In this document: in pieces, positions 48,128 to 64,000 of the stretch
Layout of the letters: the number at the start of each line of letters is the position of its first letter
Numbering within the stretch: position 1 is the stretch's first letter
Origin: Bretschneidera sinensis
Taxonomy: Eukaryota > Streptophyta > Magnoliopsida > Brassicales > Akaniaceae
Length of the DNA stretch: 64,000 nucleotides
Assembly (NCBI GenBank): GCA_023935145.1
Contig: CM043700.1
Coordinates: 143,510,828-143,574,827, forward strand
Direction: 5' to 3'
The notes under the pieces: model-generated
Database searches by the model: none
What the model was told of the DNA's origin: nothing
The model's input: the letters and a program-made list of their open reading frames with translations, nothing else
Position numbers and translations under genes: made by a program

Positions 48128-51100
48128 CAGTTGCTTGTTAGATATGAAAACTTTGTTTTTTTGCCGACCGTTAGTGACGTATCGTATACGCTGCAACTAC
48201 ATAGGATCATGACCACTAACCACGAAACATGCTAACACATTGTCTAACTAATTCTAAGTTGTACATGGAATTATGGATCTCACCCTTTATAAAAATACGC
48301 AGAAGATGTTGCCAGTCTGCTCCGAGAAGCCGCATTTCATAGCTCTACGTAGTTAAAGTGATTTTCATGTGATTATTTGATCTTATATTCTAGGTTTCTA
48401 ACAAGGTACAATTTCAAAGTACCTAAAAGAAAAAAATTATATTTACCAATTCATTATTTTTTTTATTTTGTTAATTTCGTTTGAGTTAAACCAAGTCAAG
48501 ATAATCGTCTCGCATGGTATTAGGTATTGTTTGATTATTTATCGAGTACTTTTGATGCAGTTGTAATTTCAGTTTTCAGTTATTAAAAATGTTTTTTAAA
48601 ATAATCTTCAAAAAAAATAACTAAGGAGTTAAAAATTATTTTGAGTTTGATCAGTTTGTTGTAAAACGATTGTATCCGAAATAAAAACAAACTCGTTTTT
48701 TTAAAATTATTTTTCAGCTTTTGTTTATTTAAAAGTGTTTCTTAATTAGTTTTAAATTAGTCAAACTCTCTATCTCGTAAATTAAATCTCTGTTTATTTT
48801 TATTTTTAAATTGTTCAAAAAATATTTTTGATCGGAAACAAATTTTCGGCAAAACCCAATAAGAGAGTACATAAAGAAAAATCCACTAAAAGCAACTATT
48901 AGTTTGTCTATAAATAGATCCATTTTCTCCATTTGTTTCCTTTCAATTTCAATAATCAAAGAATAGGAACCATAGGCTTTCCAATCTCCTTAAGGGCAGC
49001 TTCTTGATTTATGTACATTTCAAGCAAATTGTGTTTCATATGGTTTCGTTTTGGGTTAGATATAATGTGAAATATTTGTGATAACTTTTACCATACGATT
49101 AAAAATCATACAATTTTCGTCTAAAAAAATCATATAATTTCAGCAAAACACAGAGAAAACAAGTCAGCCTTGTTAGACAAAACATTAAAGAAAACTTGAT
49201 AATTTTTTTTATTTTAATTATTTCACCATGTACTATTTCCTTGAGCTTAGTGAATTAAAATATGAAAAATTATTAAAATAAGTAATACTCAATTGCATAG
49301 TATATGTTAGATCCAGCTTATTTCTTGTTCTCGTTGTTTCTTGAAATGTGATGACATGAATACTTAAATCAAAGCGGACCTTACAAAATATTCTGTGAGA
49401 GAAACTTAATTGCTATTAATTAAATTTTCCTTTTTTTGTTTATTGATCGATGAAAAATATGTAATGGAATTCACTGAGTGGAGTCATAACTTAAGTTTGG
49501 CTCGGATTGATTTTTTTAACCTAGTTAGTTTTTTTACCAGGTTCAGACTGTAGTAAAATTATTTTTAGCCTAGCTTGAAATTAAGAAAAATGACATATGC
49601 AAGATTATTTTATTTTTTTTCTATTTTTCTACATATGACCACACTGGTTGGTTATTAACCTAGTATAGTAACTTTTCTTTTGATTTTATTGTAACGAAAT
49701 CGATAAAGATAATTAAATAAAAATAGTAAAATAATAATCAAAACAATCACATTAAAATAATAAAAAAAAACACAAGATTTGTATATTCGACTGGTTAGAC
49801 TTACGTTCAGGGACGAGAGCATATAAATTTATTATCAATGATGAAGAGTATAAAAATCGTCTAAGCAGACTATCTTTCAAATACTAACAAACGTTTTTAT
49901 TTAATATATTACAAGACGGATAAAAAAATCGTTTCGGGTGGCCAAATATTCTTTTTGGCTCGGCAATAATTTGACTTAAATATATGAATCAGCTGATAAT
50001 TACGTTTTGAGTAATTAATTTATTATTAATGACATATTCTTTTTTTTTGGTAGATTAATTGCAAGTCTTATACATGCATCTTCCTTCCTAAGAAGCTTAT
50101 AGAAATGTGTACTTTAATTTTGCGGACCAAAAATAGGTAAGGCATCATTGTCATGCTAAGTATTCAAGCTCAAATTAAATTGTGCATTCCACATATATAA
50201 CACAATGAGTTGGGGCCACCTTTTTCTTTAATTAATTTAAAACATTAAACAAAAACAAATATTAATCCTATTGAGATACTTCTCTAAAATGCACAAATAC
50301 TATATTACTTAATTGAATCTCCTTAAACAATAATTAAAATTTAAATTAGTAGATGATTTGATTTAATTTTTTTATAAATTTTAAAATTTAAACACGAACT
50401 TTAAATTTAGTCAAATGAACCTGGTATAATAACTAGAGGTTTATCTTAGGAAGGTTTATACATTTAAACACGAACATATCAAATTTTTGATTTTGCTCCA
50501 ACGTACTTGAACACATTCATTATTATTTTTAATTTTTAAAAATTATTATTCAAACATTGGGTGTACCCAAATGGTTAAAAGTGATGCTAAAAATTGGATC
50601 GTTATTAACAATCACTTTTGTTTTTGAAGACAATTGACTCACTTTGTAGTATCAACTATTGCTTTATTATTTAAAGGTAGGTATTTTTCCATAGCTTAGT
50701 TTAGCTTCACGGTAAATTTTTTGTTAAAAAAACGTGTTTTTTAAATTAATAAATATCGTAAAAATAGATTAATGAATCGTGAAAAAAAGTTTACCTTTAA
50801 TTAATTACATTTTTTTTCGGCACACTCATTTTGACATCGATATTAAACACCAATTTTTTTTTAGAGAATTATTTTTATTTTATTTTTGTCATATTCTTTA
50901 TACAAGCAAAACAAAAAAAAAATAATGAAATTAAGAGTGAATTTACAGAATTCATAACAGAAATTGGAAAGCCAACATCAATATCATAATTATCCATAGT
51001 TCTCAAAGAAAAGAAATTATCATAATTATTTATAAAAAAGAAGGATTATCCCATAAATTTGTGGAGTGGAAACACACTCGCCATCATAGAAATTTAAAGA

Positions 51101-51255
51101 AACAATAAAAAAAGCACTCGCAAAAGGAAAGTGGTAAGTGAAGGATGCTAAAAAATGACAGAAAAGGGTTGCACAGCTCACATCGATGTTTTGTCGTTTT
51201 AGGATTTTGTGGTTCGGTTGATGACATGGATACAGTTGAAATCGCTGTCGATTTA

Positions 51256-51282
51256 CTCTCTCTGTCACCCAGACAGAGAGAG
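51256..51282. repeat. Perfect 11-bp inverted repeat with 5-base loop
   Basis: CTCTCTCTGTC (51256-51266) and GACAGAGAGAG (51272-51282) flank ACCCA. It sits inside a 51130-51320 patch that is open on both strands and less AT-biased than its flanks. Confidence 0.75.
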
Positions 51283-52936
51283 AGAGGAGATGCCATCAAC
51301 TCATGCTTATCAGCTAAGGTAAATTTGGCTGAGAATACCTGTCATTTGACATGGTGGCATTTAAATAAAAATTTACACTGATCTTTTACAAGTTTTGTAG
51401 GGAAGGTAGAACAGTTGTGGATTTTTTTTATTAAATTTACAAAATATTTTATTTTTAAAAAAAAATTATTAATTTAAATTATATTTAAACAACATCATAA
51501 ACATTTAATACTTATATGTGTGGCAGTAATTTTTCTTAATTAAACTACGAATTTAGTGTCAAACTTTGAATTAATTACATAAATGCAACTGTTTTAAACA
51601 TTACTCGTTAATAAAATTATGTTAAAAGTTTAACAATACAAAAAATTTAATAAAAATATTTTGCACACATACAAAGATAAATTTGATACTAAAACAAGGA
51701 AAATCTAAGAATTTTTTTATACTAAAATATATATTTTAATTTTTTTATTATAAAAAATTGAAAAATCATTAAAAAAAATGACATATGAGTGAATGTAAAA
51801 AAAAAAACTATAAACAAATAGAATTGATAATATTTCAACTAATTTAAAATTAATTTGAGGATTTTTAATTAATGTTAAATTTACAGTTTAAGAACTGACG
51901 TGTTAAACGCAAATAGTTTTAAAAAGACGTGCAATTTCTCTTAAAAATATATCATAATTACATTTTTTTTGTCATTTTATTATTTATTAATCAATGTAAA
52001 AGTAGATAATGCACAAATCACAGTAAGAAGCTTACGTGTTAATATCTAACCATGAAGTCTAAAGTCGATAGCTGAACGTCAAGTCAACGTCATGGATTAT
52101 CTCATCTTATATGAATTATGGGTTAGAAGCAGCCAAAAGTCAGCCAATCAGACGATTACAAACTATAAATCACGATCGATTTCACATTTACAAAACAGAG
52201 ACATGTTTGTCTCATTCGTTTGTCTATTCGGTCTTCTGTGCATGTGATCAAGAAAATCCCAAAAGCTCAATGTATGACTTTTTTGCCTTTTTGTTTTGTT
52301 TGGGACCCTTGAAACCATACGTAAAACACATACTCATACTTGTCAATTTTATCTAATCCCACATTGTATTCCATTGATGAATACAATCACACCATTCAAC
52401 TATTAAAAACAAAAATAAATAAAATACAACCACACCTTGCATTGAGATTTGACTAATTGAGTATTACACTTCACCTCACACCTTTAAAGATGTTTAATTT
52501 CTATTATTTAGTAAGTAGTGCTATTACAAGTAGATCTAATTGATTAATGTTTATTAGTTAAATTAGCAAAAAAAATATGATCTTAATAATTGATTGACTC
52601 AAAAGTGGAACATTTGTTAACTACAAGACTTTGATTAATTGATTATTGTCTCAAATCAAATATATTTTGATATCAGTCTTGAAATCGATTTCTCGTGCTA
52701 ATAACTCTCTTGCGAATGAAGATAATTGTTGTTTGGATGAATTGAAAATATGAATAGATTTTTATTAGATTTAGTGGTTCCAGTATTATTTCAAAACAAA
52801 ATAATGTCATGGTTAATTGGGTGTGAAAATTAACAATAATGTGTAGTCACATAAAAGTTCAATGAAGGAAACTATGGCCAATTAGTACCCCGGTAGAGAT
52901 TATGATTGTTGAGTTGGTGTCACTTGGAATTCCTAC

Positions 52937-53085
52937 GGTTATAAGTTTCATTATTGAGATTCGTGAATGTCTTTTAGAGCTCCTATGTACGGTTATGGGT
53001 TTCATTGTTGATATTTATGAATGTCCTTTAGAATTTATGCGGTTATGAGTTTCATTATTGAAATTTATGAATCGTTTATGAATTC
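52937..53085 (+). repeat. Tandem repeat, about 50-54 bp, three copies
   Basis: Units start at 52937, 52991 and 53041, each opening GGTTATNNGTTTCATTNTTG and continuing with TTTATGAAT- or TTCGTGAAT-type and TTTAGA-type blocks. The third copy is degraded at its end. Confidence 0.75.
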
Positions 53086-53952
53086 AGAGGGTCACAAAAC
53101 TCTTGAGTTGTAAAATGATGCTCTATATAAAACCTCATATATACTAATACAACAAGTTTGGTCGAATGAAACAAGTCAATCACTTGTAGAAATCTTTACC
53201 AAAATTCTTTTAGAAATTTTTTTTTATATTAGATTATTTTATAAGAAGTTTCAACACCAAAGTATGACATTCGATTTTGATACAAGCTGTATATGTTCTT
53301 TTATGTTTTCTCTCCCACTATCTCATATAGACTTAACTTCTTCTCTATTATTCTCATATCTCTTATCTCCGACCCATGTTTTTCTCTTAAATTATCTCAC
53401 TCAAACTTCAATTCTCCACTCACTTTATCTTTCATATCCTGTGCCCATATTGATTTTCTCTATTCTTTTTTATTTCTCTGTATTTTCAATTATCATATTG
53501 TTTTATCACAAAAAAAAACAGATCAACACACACAGAACATATTATTTCAGTAACTTTGGCTCTTTGCAAAAGAAAAATGTATTAACTTATAGTAAAAATA
53601 CATTTTTGATGATAAAAAATTATACTTATGATAGTGAAATACATATTTTTAGTAAAATTATTATTTTTATTTTAATCATCAATATTTTTATCTTTATTAT
53701 AAAAAATATAAATTTACACACAAAAATATATGTTTTATCATAAAATATATAATTAAAATAAATTACACTTTTTCTTTCAAAAAAAACTATAAACTCAACC
53801 TTAAAAAGCCTCATGATCATTTTACATATATTCAAAAATGTGTAAAATATTGTTTTGCGATAAATGAGGAGGAATGAACTAGAGAGATTTGGTGTCATAT
53901 TATTCATATCAATTGATGACCATAAATTAATTACTTTCAATTTGGACGAAAA

Positions 53953-53988
53953 CGATAACGATAACGATAACGATAACGATAACGATAA
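53953..53988 (+). repeat. (CGATAA)6 hexanucleotide array
   Basis: Six perfect units. It is not the plant telomere repeat (TTTAGGG) and stands alone in AT-rich spacer. Confidence 0.95.
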
Positions 53989-55075
53989 TGTGGGTCCCAA
54001 TGAAATAATAATGACCATATGTTGCTCCTTTAAATGCAGTTTATTGTACTAAATTTCCCATAAAGGACACCCTTTCACAGTTTTCATTATTGAAGTGGAG
54101 TATAGTAATAAAAAAAATCGTTGATGGGATGTAGGGACAAAAATGTCCACTTTTCATCCTTGACTAATTGTCTTGTATCTGTTGTCCACCCAACAAGTCC
54201 ATCATTGAAGAGGTTGGTGGTGACTAACGCCTCCTGCCCCAGCTGCCTCTAATGTTCACTGTTCCCCCTTCTGTGAGAGACGATTTCTCAAATTCCACGT
54301 GTCAATAAATAAAACTGACAGTTCTCTTCGCTTATTGACCGACAAGTTTTCGTAGCACGCCAAAGACATGAAACCTGCTTCGACCTGTTAACGAGGAAAC
54401 TAAAACCTCCGTACTTCTCGGCAGATTTGATAATAAGGAGTCCTTATAAACTTTGTTTACAAAGAAGTACCCTCACTTATATAAATTTTTCTTTTGAGTC
54501 CTATTTGAATTTTTGATAGTGGTGGAGACTAGTGGGAGATAGGGACATGGGGGTAGGTAACAGCACGAGAGTTGCAAGCAATGCTACAAGTATGATTAAT
54601 CCTCTTTACCATAAATAATTGTGACAATTTCCTAGAAATTTTCTTTATGGGAAAAAGGTTATTACTAGTGGCTTGAAATTCTCCTTTATTATGTTGTACT
54701 AAGTACTAAGTACTAAGTGACTGTGACATATATTTGTCATTAATGCATATTTGTTAACAACAAATATTCAGAAAAATTTATTGGATTTTTAAATTGAATT
54801 ATATTTCAAATATATCATTTATTTACTATTATGTATATGAATTATATATAAAAAATATCCATAAATCTATAAATTCAAATCAAATCTTACACTAATCTAA
54901 CCTAATTATCATATTTAATGTTTTTAACAAGTATCGTTCTTAAGACACCCATTACAGGATGACATTTAGTATCTTTTTTAAAAAAATATTTATTATCTTT
55001 TTTAAAAAGTACTAAGTATTCTTGACTTTTGGATGATTGGTCCATAAATAAATAGTAGTCGAATAATACTTACTT

Positions 55076-55271
55076 GACGAACCTCTTTTTATCTGTTGAT
55101 GTGATAACTTTTATTGAATTATGTATTAAAAAACATATGTAAATCACATATTTTTTTTATTAAAATATTTAATAAATAAATCAAATATTTTATCATGTGA
55201 TTTGCACATGATTTTTTTAATACATAATTCAACGTGAAGTTATCGCATCAATGAATAGGAAGATGTTCATC
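55076..55271. mobile_element. 196-bp MITE with about 75-bp terminal inverted repeats
   Basis: The left arm 55076-55149 contains GATGTGATAACTT, TTGAATTATGTATTAAAAAA and AAATCACAT. The complement of the right arm 55195-55271 contains GATGCGATAACTT, the same middle 20-mer and AAATCACAT, plus matching outer GA(C/T)GAAC and CT(T/C)-rich parts. The centre is a short AT-rich linker. It has no ORF. The target duplication is unclear, so the family is not assigned. Confidence 0.75.
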
Positions 55272-56267
55272 TACATTGGTGTGAAGCTAAATATTCTTCG
55301 TCTCGTATATATTGACAAGTATTCCATTTTTTGATGTCTTATATTGTTTGTGCATTTTGAAAATTTAAAACTCAATTTTAGTCAAATTTCTTAAATTAAC
55401 CTTAAATTTAGCTTTTCTAGATAATTTTATTATAATATATATTAATTAAAAATATTTCAATAAATTAGATTATAATTTAATAAATTATAACATTAATTAT
55501 TATATTTATTTTAAAATTAAAACTTTTATATATATCAATATATACAAAATAAATATAATAATATAAAATGAATTTAGATCCGTTATCATCGAAATGCATG
55601 TCAGTTCTCAGCATTAAAATCGATAGTCCAACTACTGTTTGTGCCATCACCTCGCGAGGATGTAAAGGCAAGAGTTCAGGGCAAGAAAAAAGTTTTATTT
55701 TTGTTATCATGCTTTATTACATTTTGATTTTATTTTAAATTGAAATAATTATAATTTACATAAATAAAATAAAACTTCAATCTTCGTAACTTTTTCTCAT
55801 CAAAAAATAAAATAAAAAATATTTTTTACTCACTTTTTTCTTCCATTCTTTTCTCTATTTTTTCTTTTGTTTTACGATCATAGCCGAATTAGAAAAACTG
55901 TGAGAGGAAGGAATTAGGAACCCGTGAATCATCAAGACTCTGATTACATTATTGGTGAAAAAGGTCAATGTTACATTCATCTTGTTTGTTTACCCAGGAA
56001 AGTTCTTTTTACTAGCTGCAACTCAATTTTGTATTTACTTCTTCGGTGAAAAGGCGTCCTTGTTAGGAGTAGCACCCTTGCTGAAAAAGTGCCTTAGTGG
56101 GACCCTCCAGAAATTTGGTGAATTTTTTTTAGTGAAAAACTGGTGATTGTCGTTGAAAGAAGGAAATAAAGGAGGTAGACTTGTGGCTTATAAATCAACC
56201 AAGTTTTTTATGCCACGTGATAAAAGGAAAATTAGTTGATTTTAATTTTTTGTTCTAACTTTAAAAG

Positions 56268-57011
56268 TTGAAGGTGTTTGGAGGAAGAGAAAATGGTAAT
56301 AATGTTAGAGTCGGTTTGGTTGAAAAGATTAAAATTATATATTTAATAAGAGAAATAAAAAAAGGACAAGTCAAACAAGTTTTTTATGCACAGCATTTTT
56401 TTAAGATGATAAAAAAACTTTTTTTTTTTATTTGGGTAATAGACGATAAAGGAATTTCATGGTATCAAGTTATTGGAGGTCAAAGTTTCTCTGCAATAAC
56501 CACAGATCTTGCTAGAAACAATTGGCCCACAAATTCTTACATCAAAAGGTCTCAAAACATGCTAGCGTTAAATTTCAATTCAATGGGCTGAGCGTTATAG
56601 TATGACTTTAGTTAATTCATAATAAATAAGCAATCTGTGGTAGCTTTCACATCAAGAAATGTCATTTGTCTTTTGGTAAGTTATTATTTTGTTCATTCTA
56701 ATTTTAGTTTTTTTAATTTGTTGTTTTTATTGGAGTTATAGAGTTTAAAACATCTTAATATAGAGTATGATACCTATTTCAACTATATTTTTTTATCTAA
56801 ATAATTTTTTTAATTAATTAATAATTTAAATATATATATTATGTGCATGAAAACTTTTAAGTCAAGAGTTGTTAAATTTTATTTCGAACAGCCAAATGAG
56901 GTAGACGAAGATGTGAGGATATCAAATAATATGATTGAACTATATGAATTTGATAAAACTGTTTTTGACTATGTTGTTGAACCTGATGTGAATGAATTTG
57001 ATTGTGAATAA
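56268..57011 (+). pseudogene. Degenerate protein remnant, perhaps of a CACTA-type transposon
   Basis: Two open stretches read in the same direction: about 56268-56591, with KGQVKQVFYAQ, and about 56868-57011, with FYFEQPNEVDEDVRISNN and YVVEPDVNEFDCE before a stop. The QVKQVFY phrase and acidic tail recall the DUF4216 region next to En/Spm (CACTA) transposases. The similarity is from memory and weak, and no intact domain is present. Confidence 0.25.
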
Positions 57012-57065
57012 ACCCACTGTAAATGAAATTACTGAGATATTTGATCGAGGGATTTGATTGGTAGG

Positions 57066-57240
57066 GTAGAGATGAGCATTGGGCGGTTTGGGTCGGGTTG
57101 ACCTAAAAAATCAATCAAACTTAATTATAAATTTCAACCCAATCCAACCCAAAAACTCATCTAACCATAATCCAACCCAACCCATTCAAACCGATTTAGA
57201 TCGATTTGGATCACCGGTTTAATATTTATTTCACTTAAAT
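57066..57240. mobile_element. hAT-type non-autonomous repeat, copy 2 (left part)
   Basis: GATGAGCATTGGGCGGTTTG and what follows align block by block with 25312-25480, sharing CCTAAAAAATCAA, CCCAATCCAA, CCCAACCCATTCAAA and GGTTTAATATTT. Only the left part is kept. Confidence 0.6.
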
Positions 57241-57310
57241 ATTTAACACTTAACAATGACACGATGTAAACTAAAAAGATTAAAAAATATATTTTTTTAA
57301 TATTTAAGTT

Positions 57311-57780
57311 AATCTTCATATCAAAAAATGTTATTTGTTTTTTGGTAAGTTAATTTTTTTTTTTTTCAATTCAATCGTGGTATGTGATAACTACAAATCT
57401 TTTACTATTGGCCGCATAAATTGAATCTGTTGGAAGCTCTAAAATTACTTAACGATTGGGATAATTAATGGAGTATTCTTAACTCTAATTTTCAAATTAG
57501 AAAAAAAGGTTATATTTTTATTTAGAACTTTTTTTGGAATCATATACTACTAGTATTGATTAGTTAAAATCTGTATGTTATCAAGGCAAATCTCTTACTG
57601 TTGGCCGCATAAAATCAGGTGGAAGCTCTAAAATTAGTTAAAATTGACCGTATATTAGGTAATTAATGGAGTCAAGAAAAAGCTATTTTGTTTTCGGTAA
57701 GTTAATTAATTCGTTTATGGTATAGTATGTGATTAAAATTACTTTTTACAATTAGCCGCATATGGGGTAATTAATAACGT
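57311..57780 (+). repeat. Local direct repeats with TTGGCCGCATAAA
   Basis: A motif chain of AAGAAATGT-, TTTTGGTAAGTTAATT-, ATGGTATGTGAT-, TTGGCCGCATAAA-, GGAAGCTCTAAAATTA- and GGTAATTAATGGAGT-like blocks occurs at about 57311-57474 and in parts at 57582-57667 and 57668-57780. An extra piece lies at 56650-56690. These are nested duplications of one sequence. Confidence 0.55.
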
Positions 57781-58877
57781 CACACGTTACGTGGCCAACT
57801 ACCAACTTTCCTTATTGAGTTTACCAGTTTACCCTCATAGCTCATAACGTAGTTATCTCAAATAAAATTTTATATTAGCATTTTTCTTTTTCTCTTTTAC
57901 TTTTGTAATTGACAAAATTTAAAATTGATTGCGTGATTTAAAAATTACAAAAAATTAAGATAAAATAATAAAAATTATTAAAATTATCATTTTTTTTGCT
58001 TATTATAAGTCATGAAACTTGAAATAAAACAACCGTATGACTTGTACAATTTACATTCACATTAAAAAAAATAAAATATATATTTTTATTAAAAATAATA
58101 TTCCATTCCATATTAATGTAGAAAAACCTTTTTATACTCAGTGATTTAGTAATTTCACATGAGATAATGTACTAGAAAATTATTTTCAAATTAAATAATA
58201 AAATATTTGATTTATTTAATATTATATTACAAAAATCAAGAGACTTATACATAATTTTTTAAGATATGATTTAATATGTAATTACCACGTTAAGGTAAAT
58301 TTTTTTTCTTTACATGAGTGTAAAATCAAATATCATTATTTTATTAATTTTGTTGGATTTATATTAGAAATTTTGATGAAACTCTTATTCGGGAGAAACT
58401 GTCGATAATTAATTAGTATGACATCATCATCATGTTATTAAATGAAAATTAAGAGGTAAAACTTCACAAAAGATATCTTGGACTTTACCAGAAGATTATA
58501 AAAAAGGAAAAAAATTTCCGAAAGTTATATGAATGGCAGCGAAGAAGGTCAATTGAGTCATTTTGTAGAATGCTTAACAGTAAACAATTACTGTACTAGA
58601 AAACAAACACCCATTACTATTTGCATTTTATAGGATCCATAATTGACTTTCCTATAAAAGAGGAGATAAGCCAATATGACAATTTTCACCTCCGGGTAAT
58701 TTTTTGTTTTAGCCAATTTTACCTTGGGACATCTTGCGGTGGCTCGGTTCCGAACCTAACATTGGCAGGTAGGTTTCCTTTCATAACAACAACAACAAAA
58801 ACAGCCATCAGGAGGGGGGCGTCTATCCCTAACGGCGGGTCCCACCATGAGCGGCTGTCGCGTGCCGCATAGTTGCA

Positions 58878-58915
58878 CACGTGGCGTTTTAATAAATCCT
58901 GAGTTGTCACGTCAC
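58878..58915. promoter_or_regulatory. G-box CACGTGGC and TCACGTCAC upstream of GLT1
   Basis: Two ACGT-core bZIP-type sites 35 bases apart, in a GC-richer patch about 840-875 bases before the GLT1 start codon. A TATA-like TAAATATAG follows near 58937 and a second candidate, TATAAAT, at 59039-59045. The long CT-rich leader from about 58975 suggests that transcription starts nearby. Confidence 0.45.
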
Positions 58916-59752
58916 TAGAAATGGTAGCATTACTGGGTAAATATAGAACTCCCGTGGTCCCCACACACCCATCCTTTCTCTCTCTCTAAAGTAAACCTCC
59001 TCTGGGTTTTTTTTTTCTCACTCTAAAATTTCTTGTTCTATAAATCCAACCATCACCTCTTCTCATAAGTACCCGAAGAGCAGGCTCTCAAGTCGGTGCT
59101 GCCGCTGCTCCTCCCTCTCTCCCGGCTTTCTCTCTCCCGGCTTTCTCTCTCATATATATCTATTTTCCTGTTCTTTTTTTCTCTTCAGTTTCTCGGCATA
59201 GTCAGGTGTTCGTTTTCGTCGAGTTCTTCGAAACTCCATCTCGGGGAATCCGGACCTGATAGTTTTGATTATTACAAGGATTTTCATTTTTATAACGACA
59301 AAGTTTGGATTTTGTAGCTCAAAAGATAAATCTGTGGAATTTCTCGAGAACCAATTGCAAGATCCTCCAATTTCCTTTCCAAATCCACCCGATTTTCCTT
59401 CCAAATCCACTCGATTTCCTTCATATTTTCTCATTTGCCGTGCAGAGGTATTGAGGTAAAGATTTGGTTGTGAAATTTTACCTAGATCTGTGCAACTTCA
59501 CCTGAAAAATCGGATTAAGAAAACCAGAAAACTGTCTTTTTAGATCCGAATTTTATAGATCTGACTCCAGTTATTTGATTTCTAATTGGATTCTGGTACC
59601 GGATCTGTAGCACAGTTCTAAAAGGAGATAAATTTCCGTAAAAAAGTTCCTTATCCTATCCTAAAAAAATCCACTCTTTTCAAGCGTATCTCTAAATATA
59701 ATCAACAAAATCAGCTATCAAAATTATTGATTAACGTATCGATTATTCAATA

Positions 59753-63924
<4,172 letters not shown>

Positions 63925-64000
63925 TAACTCGTGTACACTCTTTAGAAACTTTTGTATGCAACATTTGAGATGGATTTTTACTAACTCATACGCCATTTAT

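Larger units (their letters stand above)
43846..59752. other. 15.9-kb gene-poor spacer before GLT1
   Basis: Very AT-rich DNA. It holds the SFT2 3' UTR, several hairpin and tandem repeats listed separately, and transposon debris near 56300-57800. An isolated G-box/TATA block lies at about 46860-47125, and the GLT1 promoter and leader at about 58850-59752. Open frames in it are short, low in complexity and lack splice context. I can support no intact gene. Confidence 0.6.

Noticed and set aside
51251..51290. TGACAGAGAGAG-like string as a miR156 precursor
   Set aside because: The mature miR156 sequence is not present and the 11-bp stem is far too short for a plant miRNA precursor.
53264..53743. 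159-residue hydrophobic ORF and an overlapping 130-residue ORF on the other strand
   Set aside because: Low-complexity AT-rich sequence (runs of Ile, Phe, Leu, Ser) with no domain, start context or splice signal.
53953..53988. (CGATAA)6 as an interstitial telomere
   Set aside because: The plant telomere unit is TTTAGGG and this hexamer is unrelated.
58621..58964. Short ORFs on both strands upstream of GLT1
   Set aside because: They lie in the promoter patch with its G-box and TATA candidates and show no family similarity.

Overview
This is a stretch of a eudicot plant nuclear genome. The genes are split by many short exons with GT-AG introns, the spacers are AT-rich and full of worn transposable elements, and two products carry chloroplast-type leaders. 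I assembled the genes by joining exons so that reading frame, splice sites and family conservation all agree. I cannot name the species.

Layout: (1) 1-8592, plus strand: the last 15 exons of a trithorax-type histone methyltransferase (ATX3/4/5 class, best fit ATX5), whose introns hold several transposon insertions. (2) 10186-11028, minus: a single-exon B3/DUF313 gene. (3) 12753-21260, minus: a 1212-residue Arg/Asp-repeat nuclear protein, the likely counterpart of HIZ2, the plant ZC3H13-like m6A-writer partner. (4) 21261-27873: repeat-rich spacer. (5) 27874-32817, plus: chloroplast pseudokinase-fibrillin fusion PAP14/ORG1. (6) 34199-40095, minus: splicing factor SF3a60. (7) 41481-43845, plus: SFT2-like Golgi membrane protein. 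(8) 43846-59752: a 15.9-kb gene-poor spacer with minisatellites, foldback elements and transposon debris. (9) 59753 to the window end, plus: the first nine exons of plastid NADH-dependent glutamate synthase GLT1.

From memory of Arabidopsis locus numbers, ATX5, HIZ2, ORG1/PAP14 and GLT1 are At5g53430, -440, -450 and -460. The window therefore keeps that block in order, with a B3 gene and an SF3a60/SFT2 pair placed between its members. This synteny supports the less certain identifications. The genes do not form a pathway: they cover chromatin, RNA methylation and splicing, plastid lipid bodies, vesicle traffic and nitrogen assimilation.

I see no radically new system. The most checkable novelties are a complete 262-bp miniature LTR retrotransposon with a perfect 5-bp target duplication, a 537-bp Mutator-like MITE with a 9-bp duplication, two new-looking foldback elements, two GC-AG introns in conserved genes, a predicted splice-created upstream ORF before PAP14, and two orphan exon-like segments.
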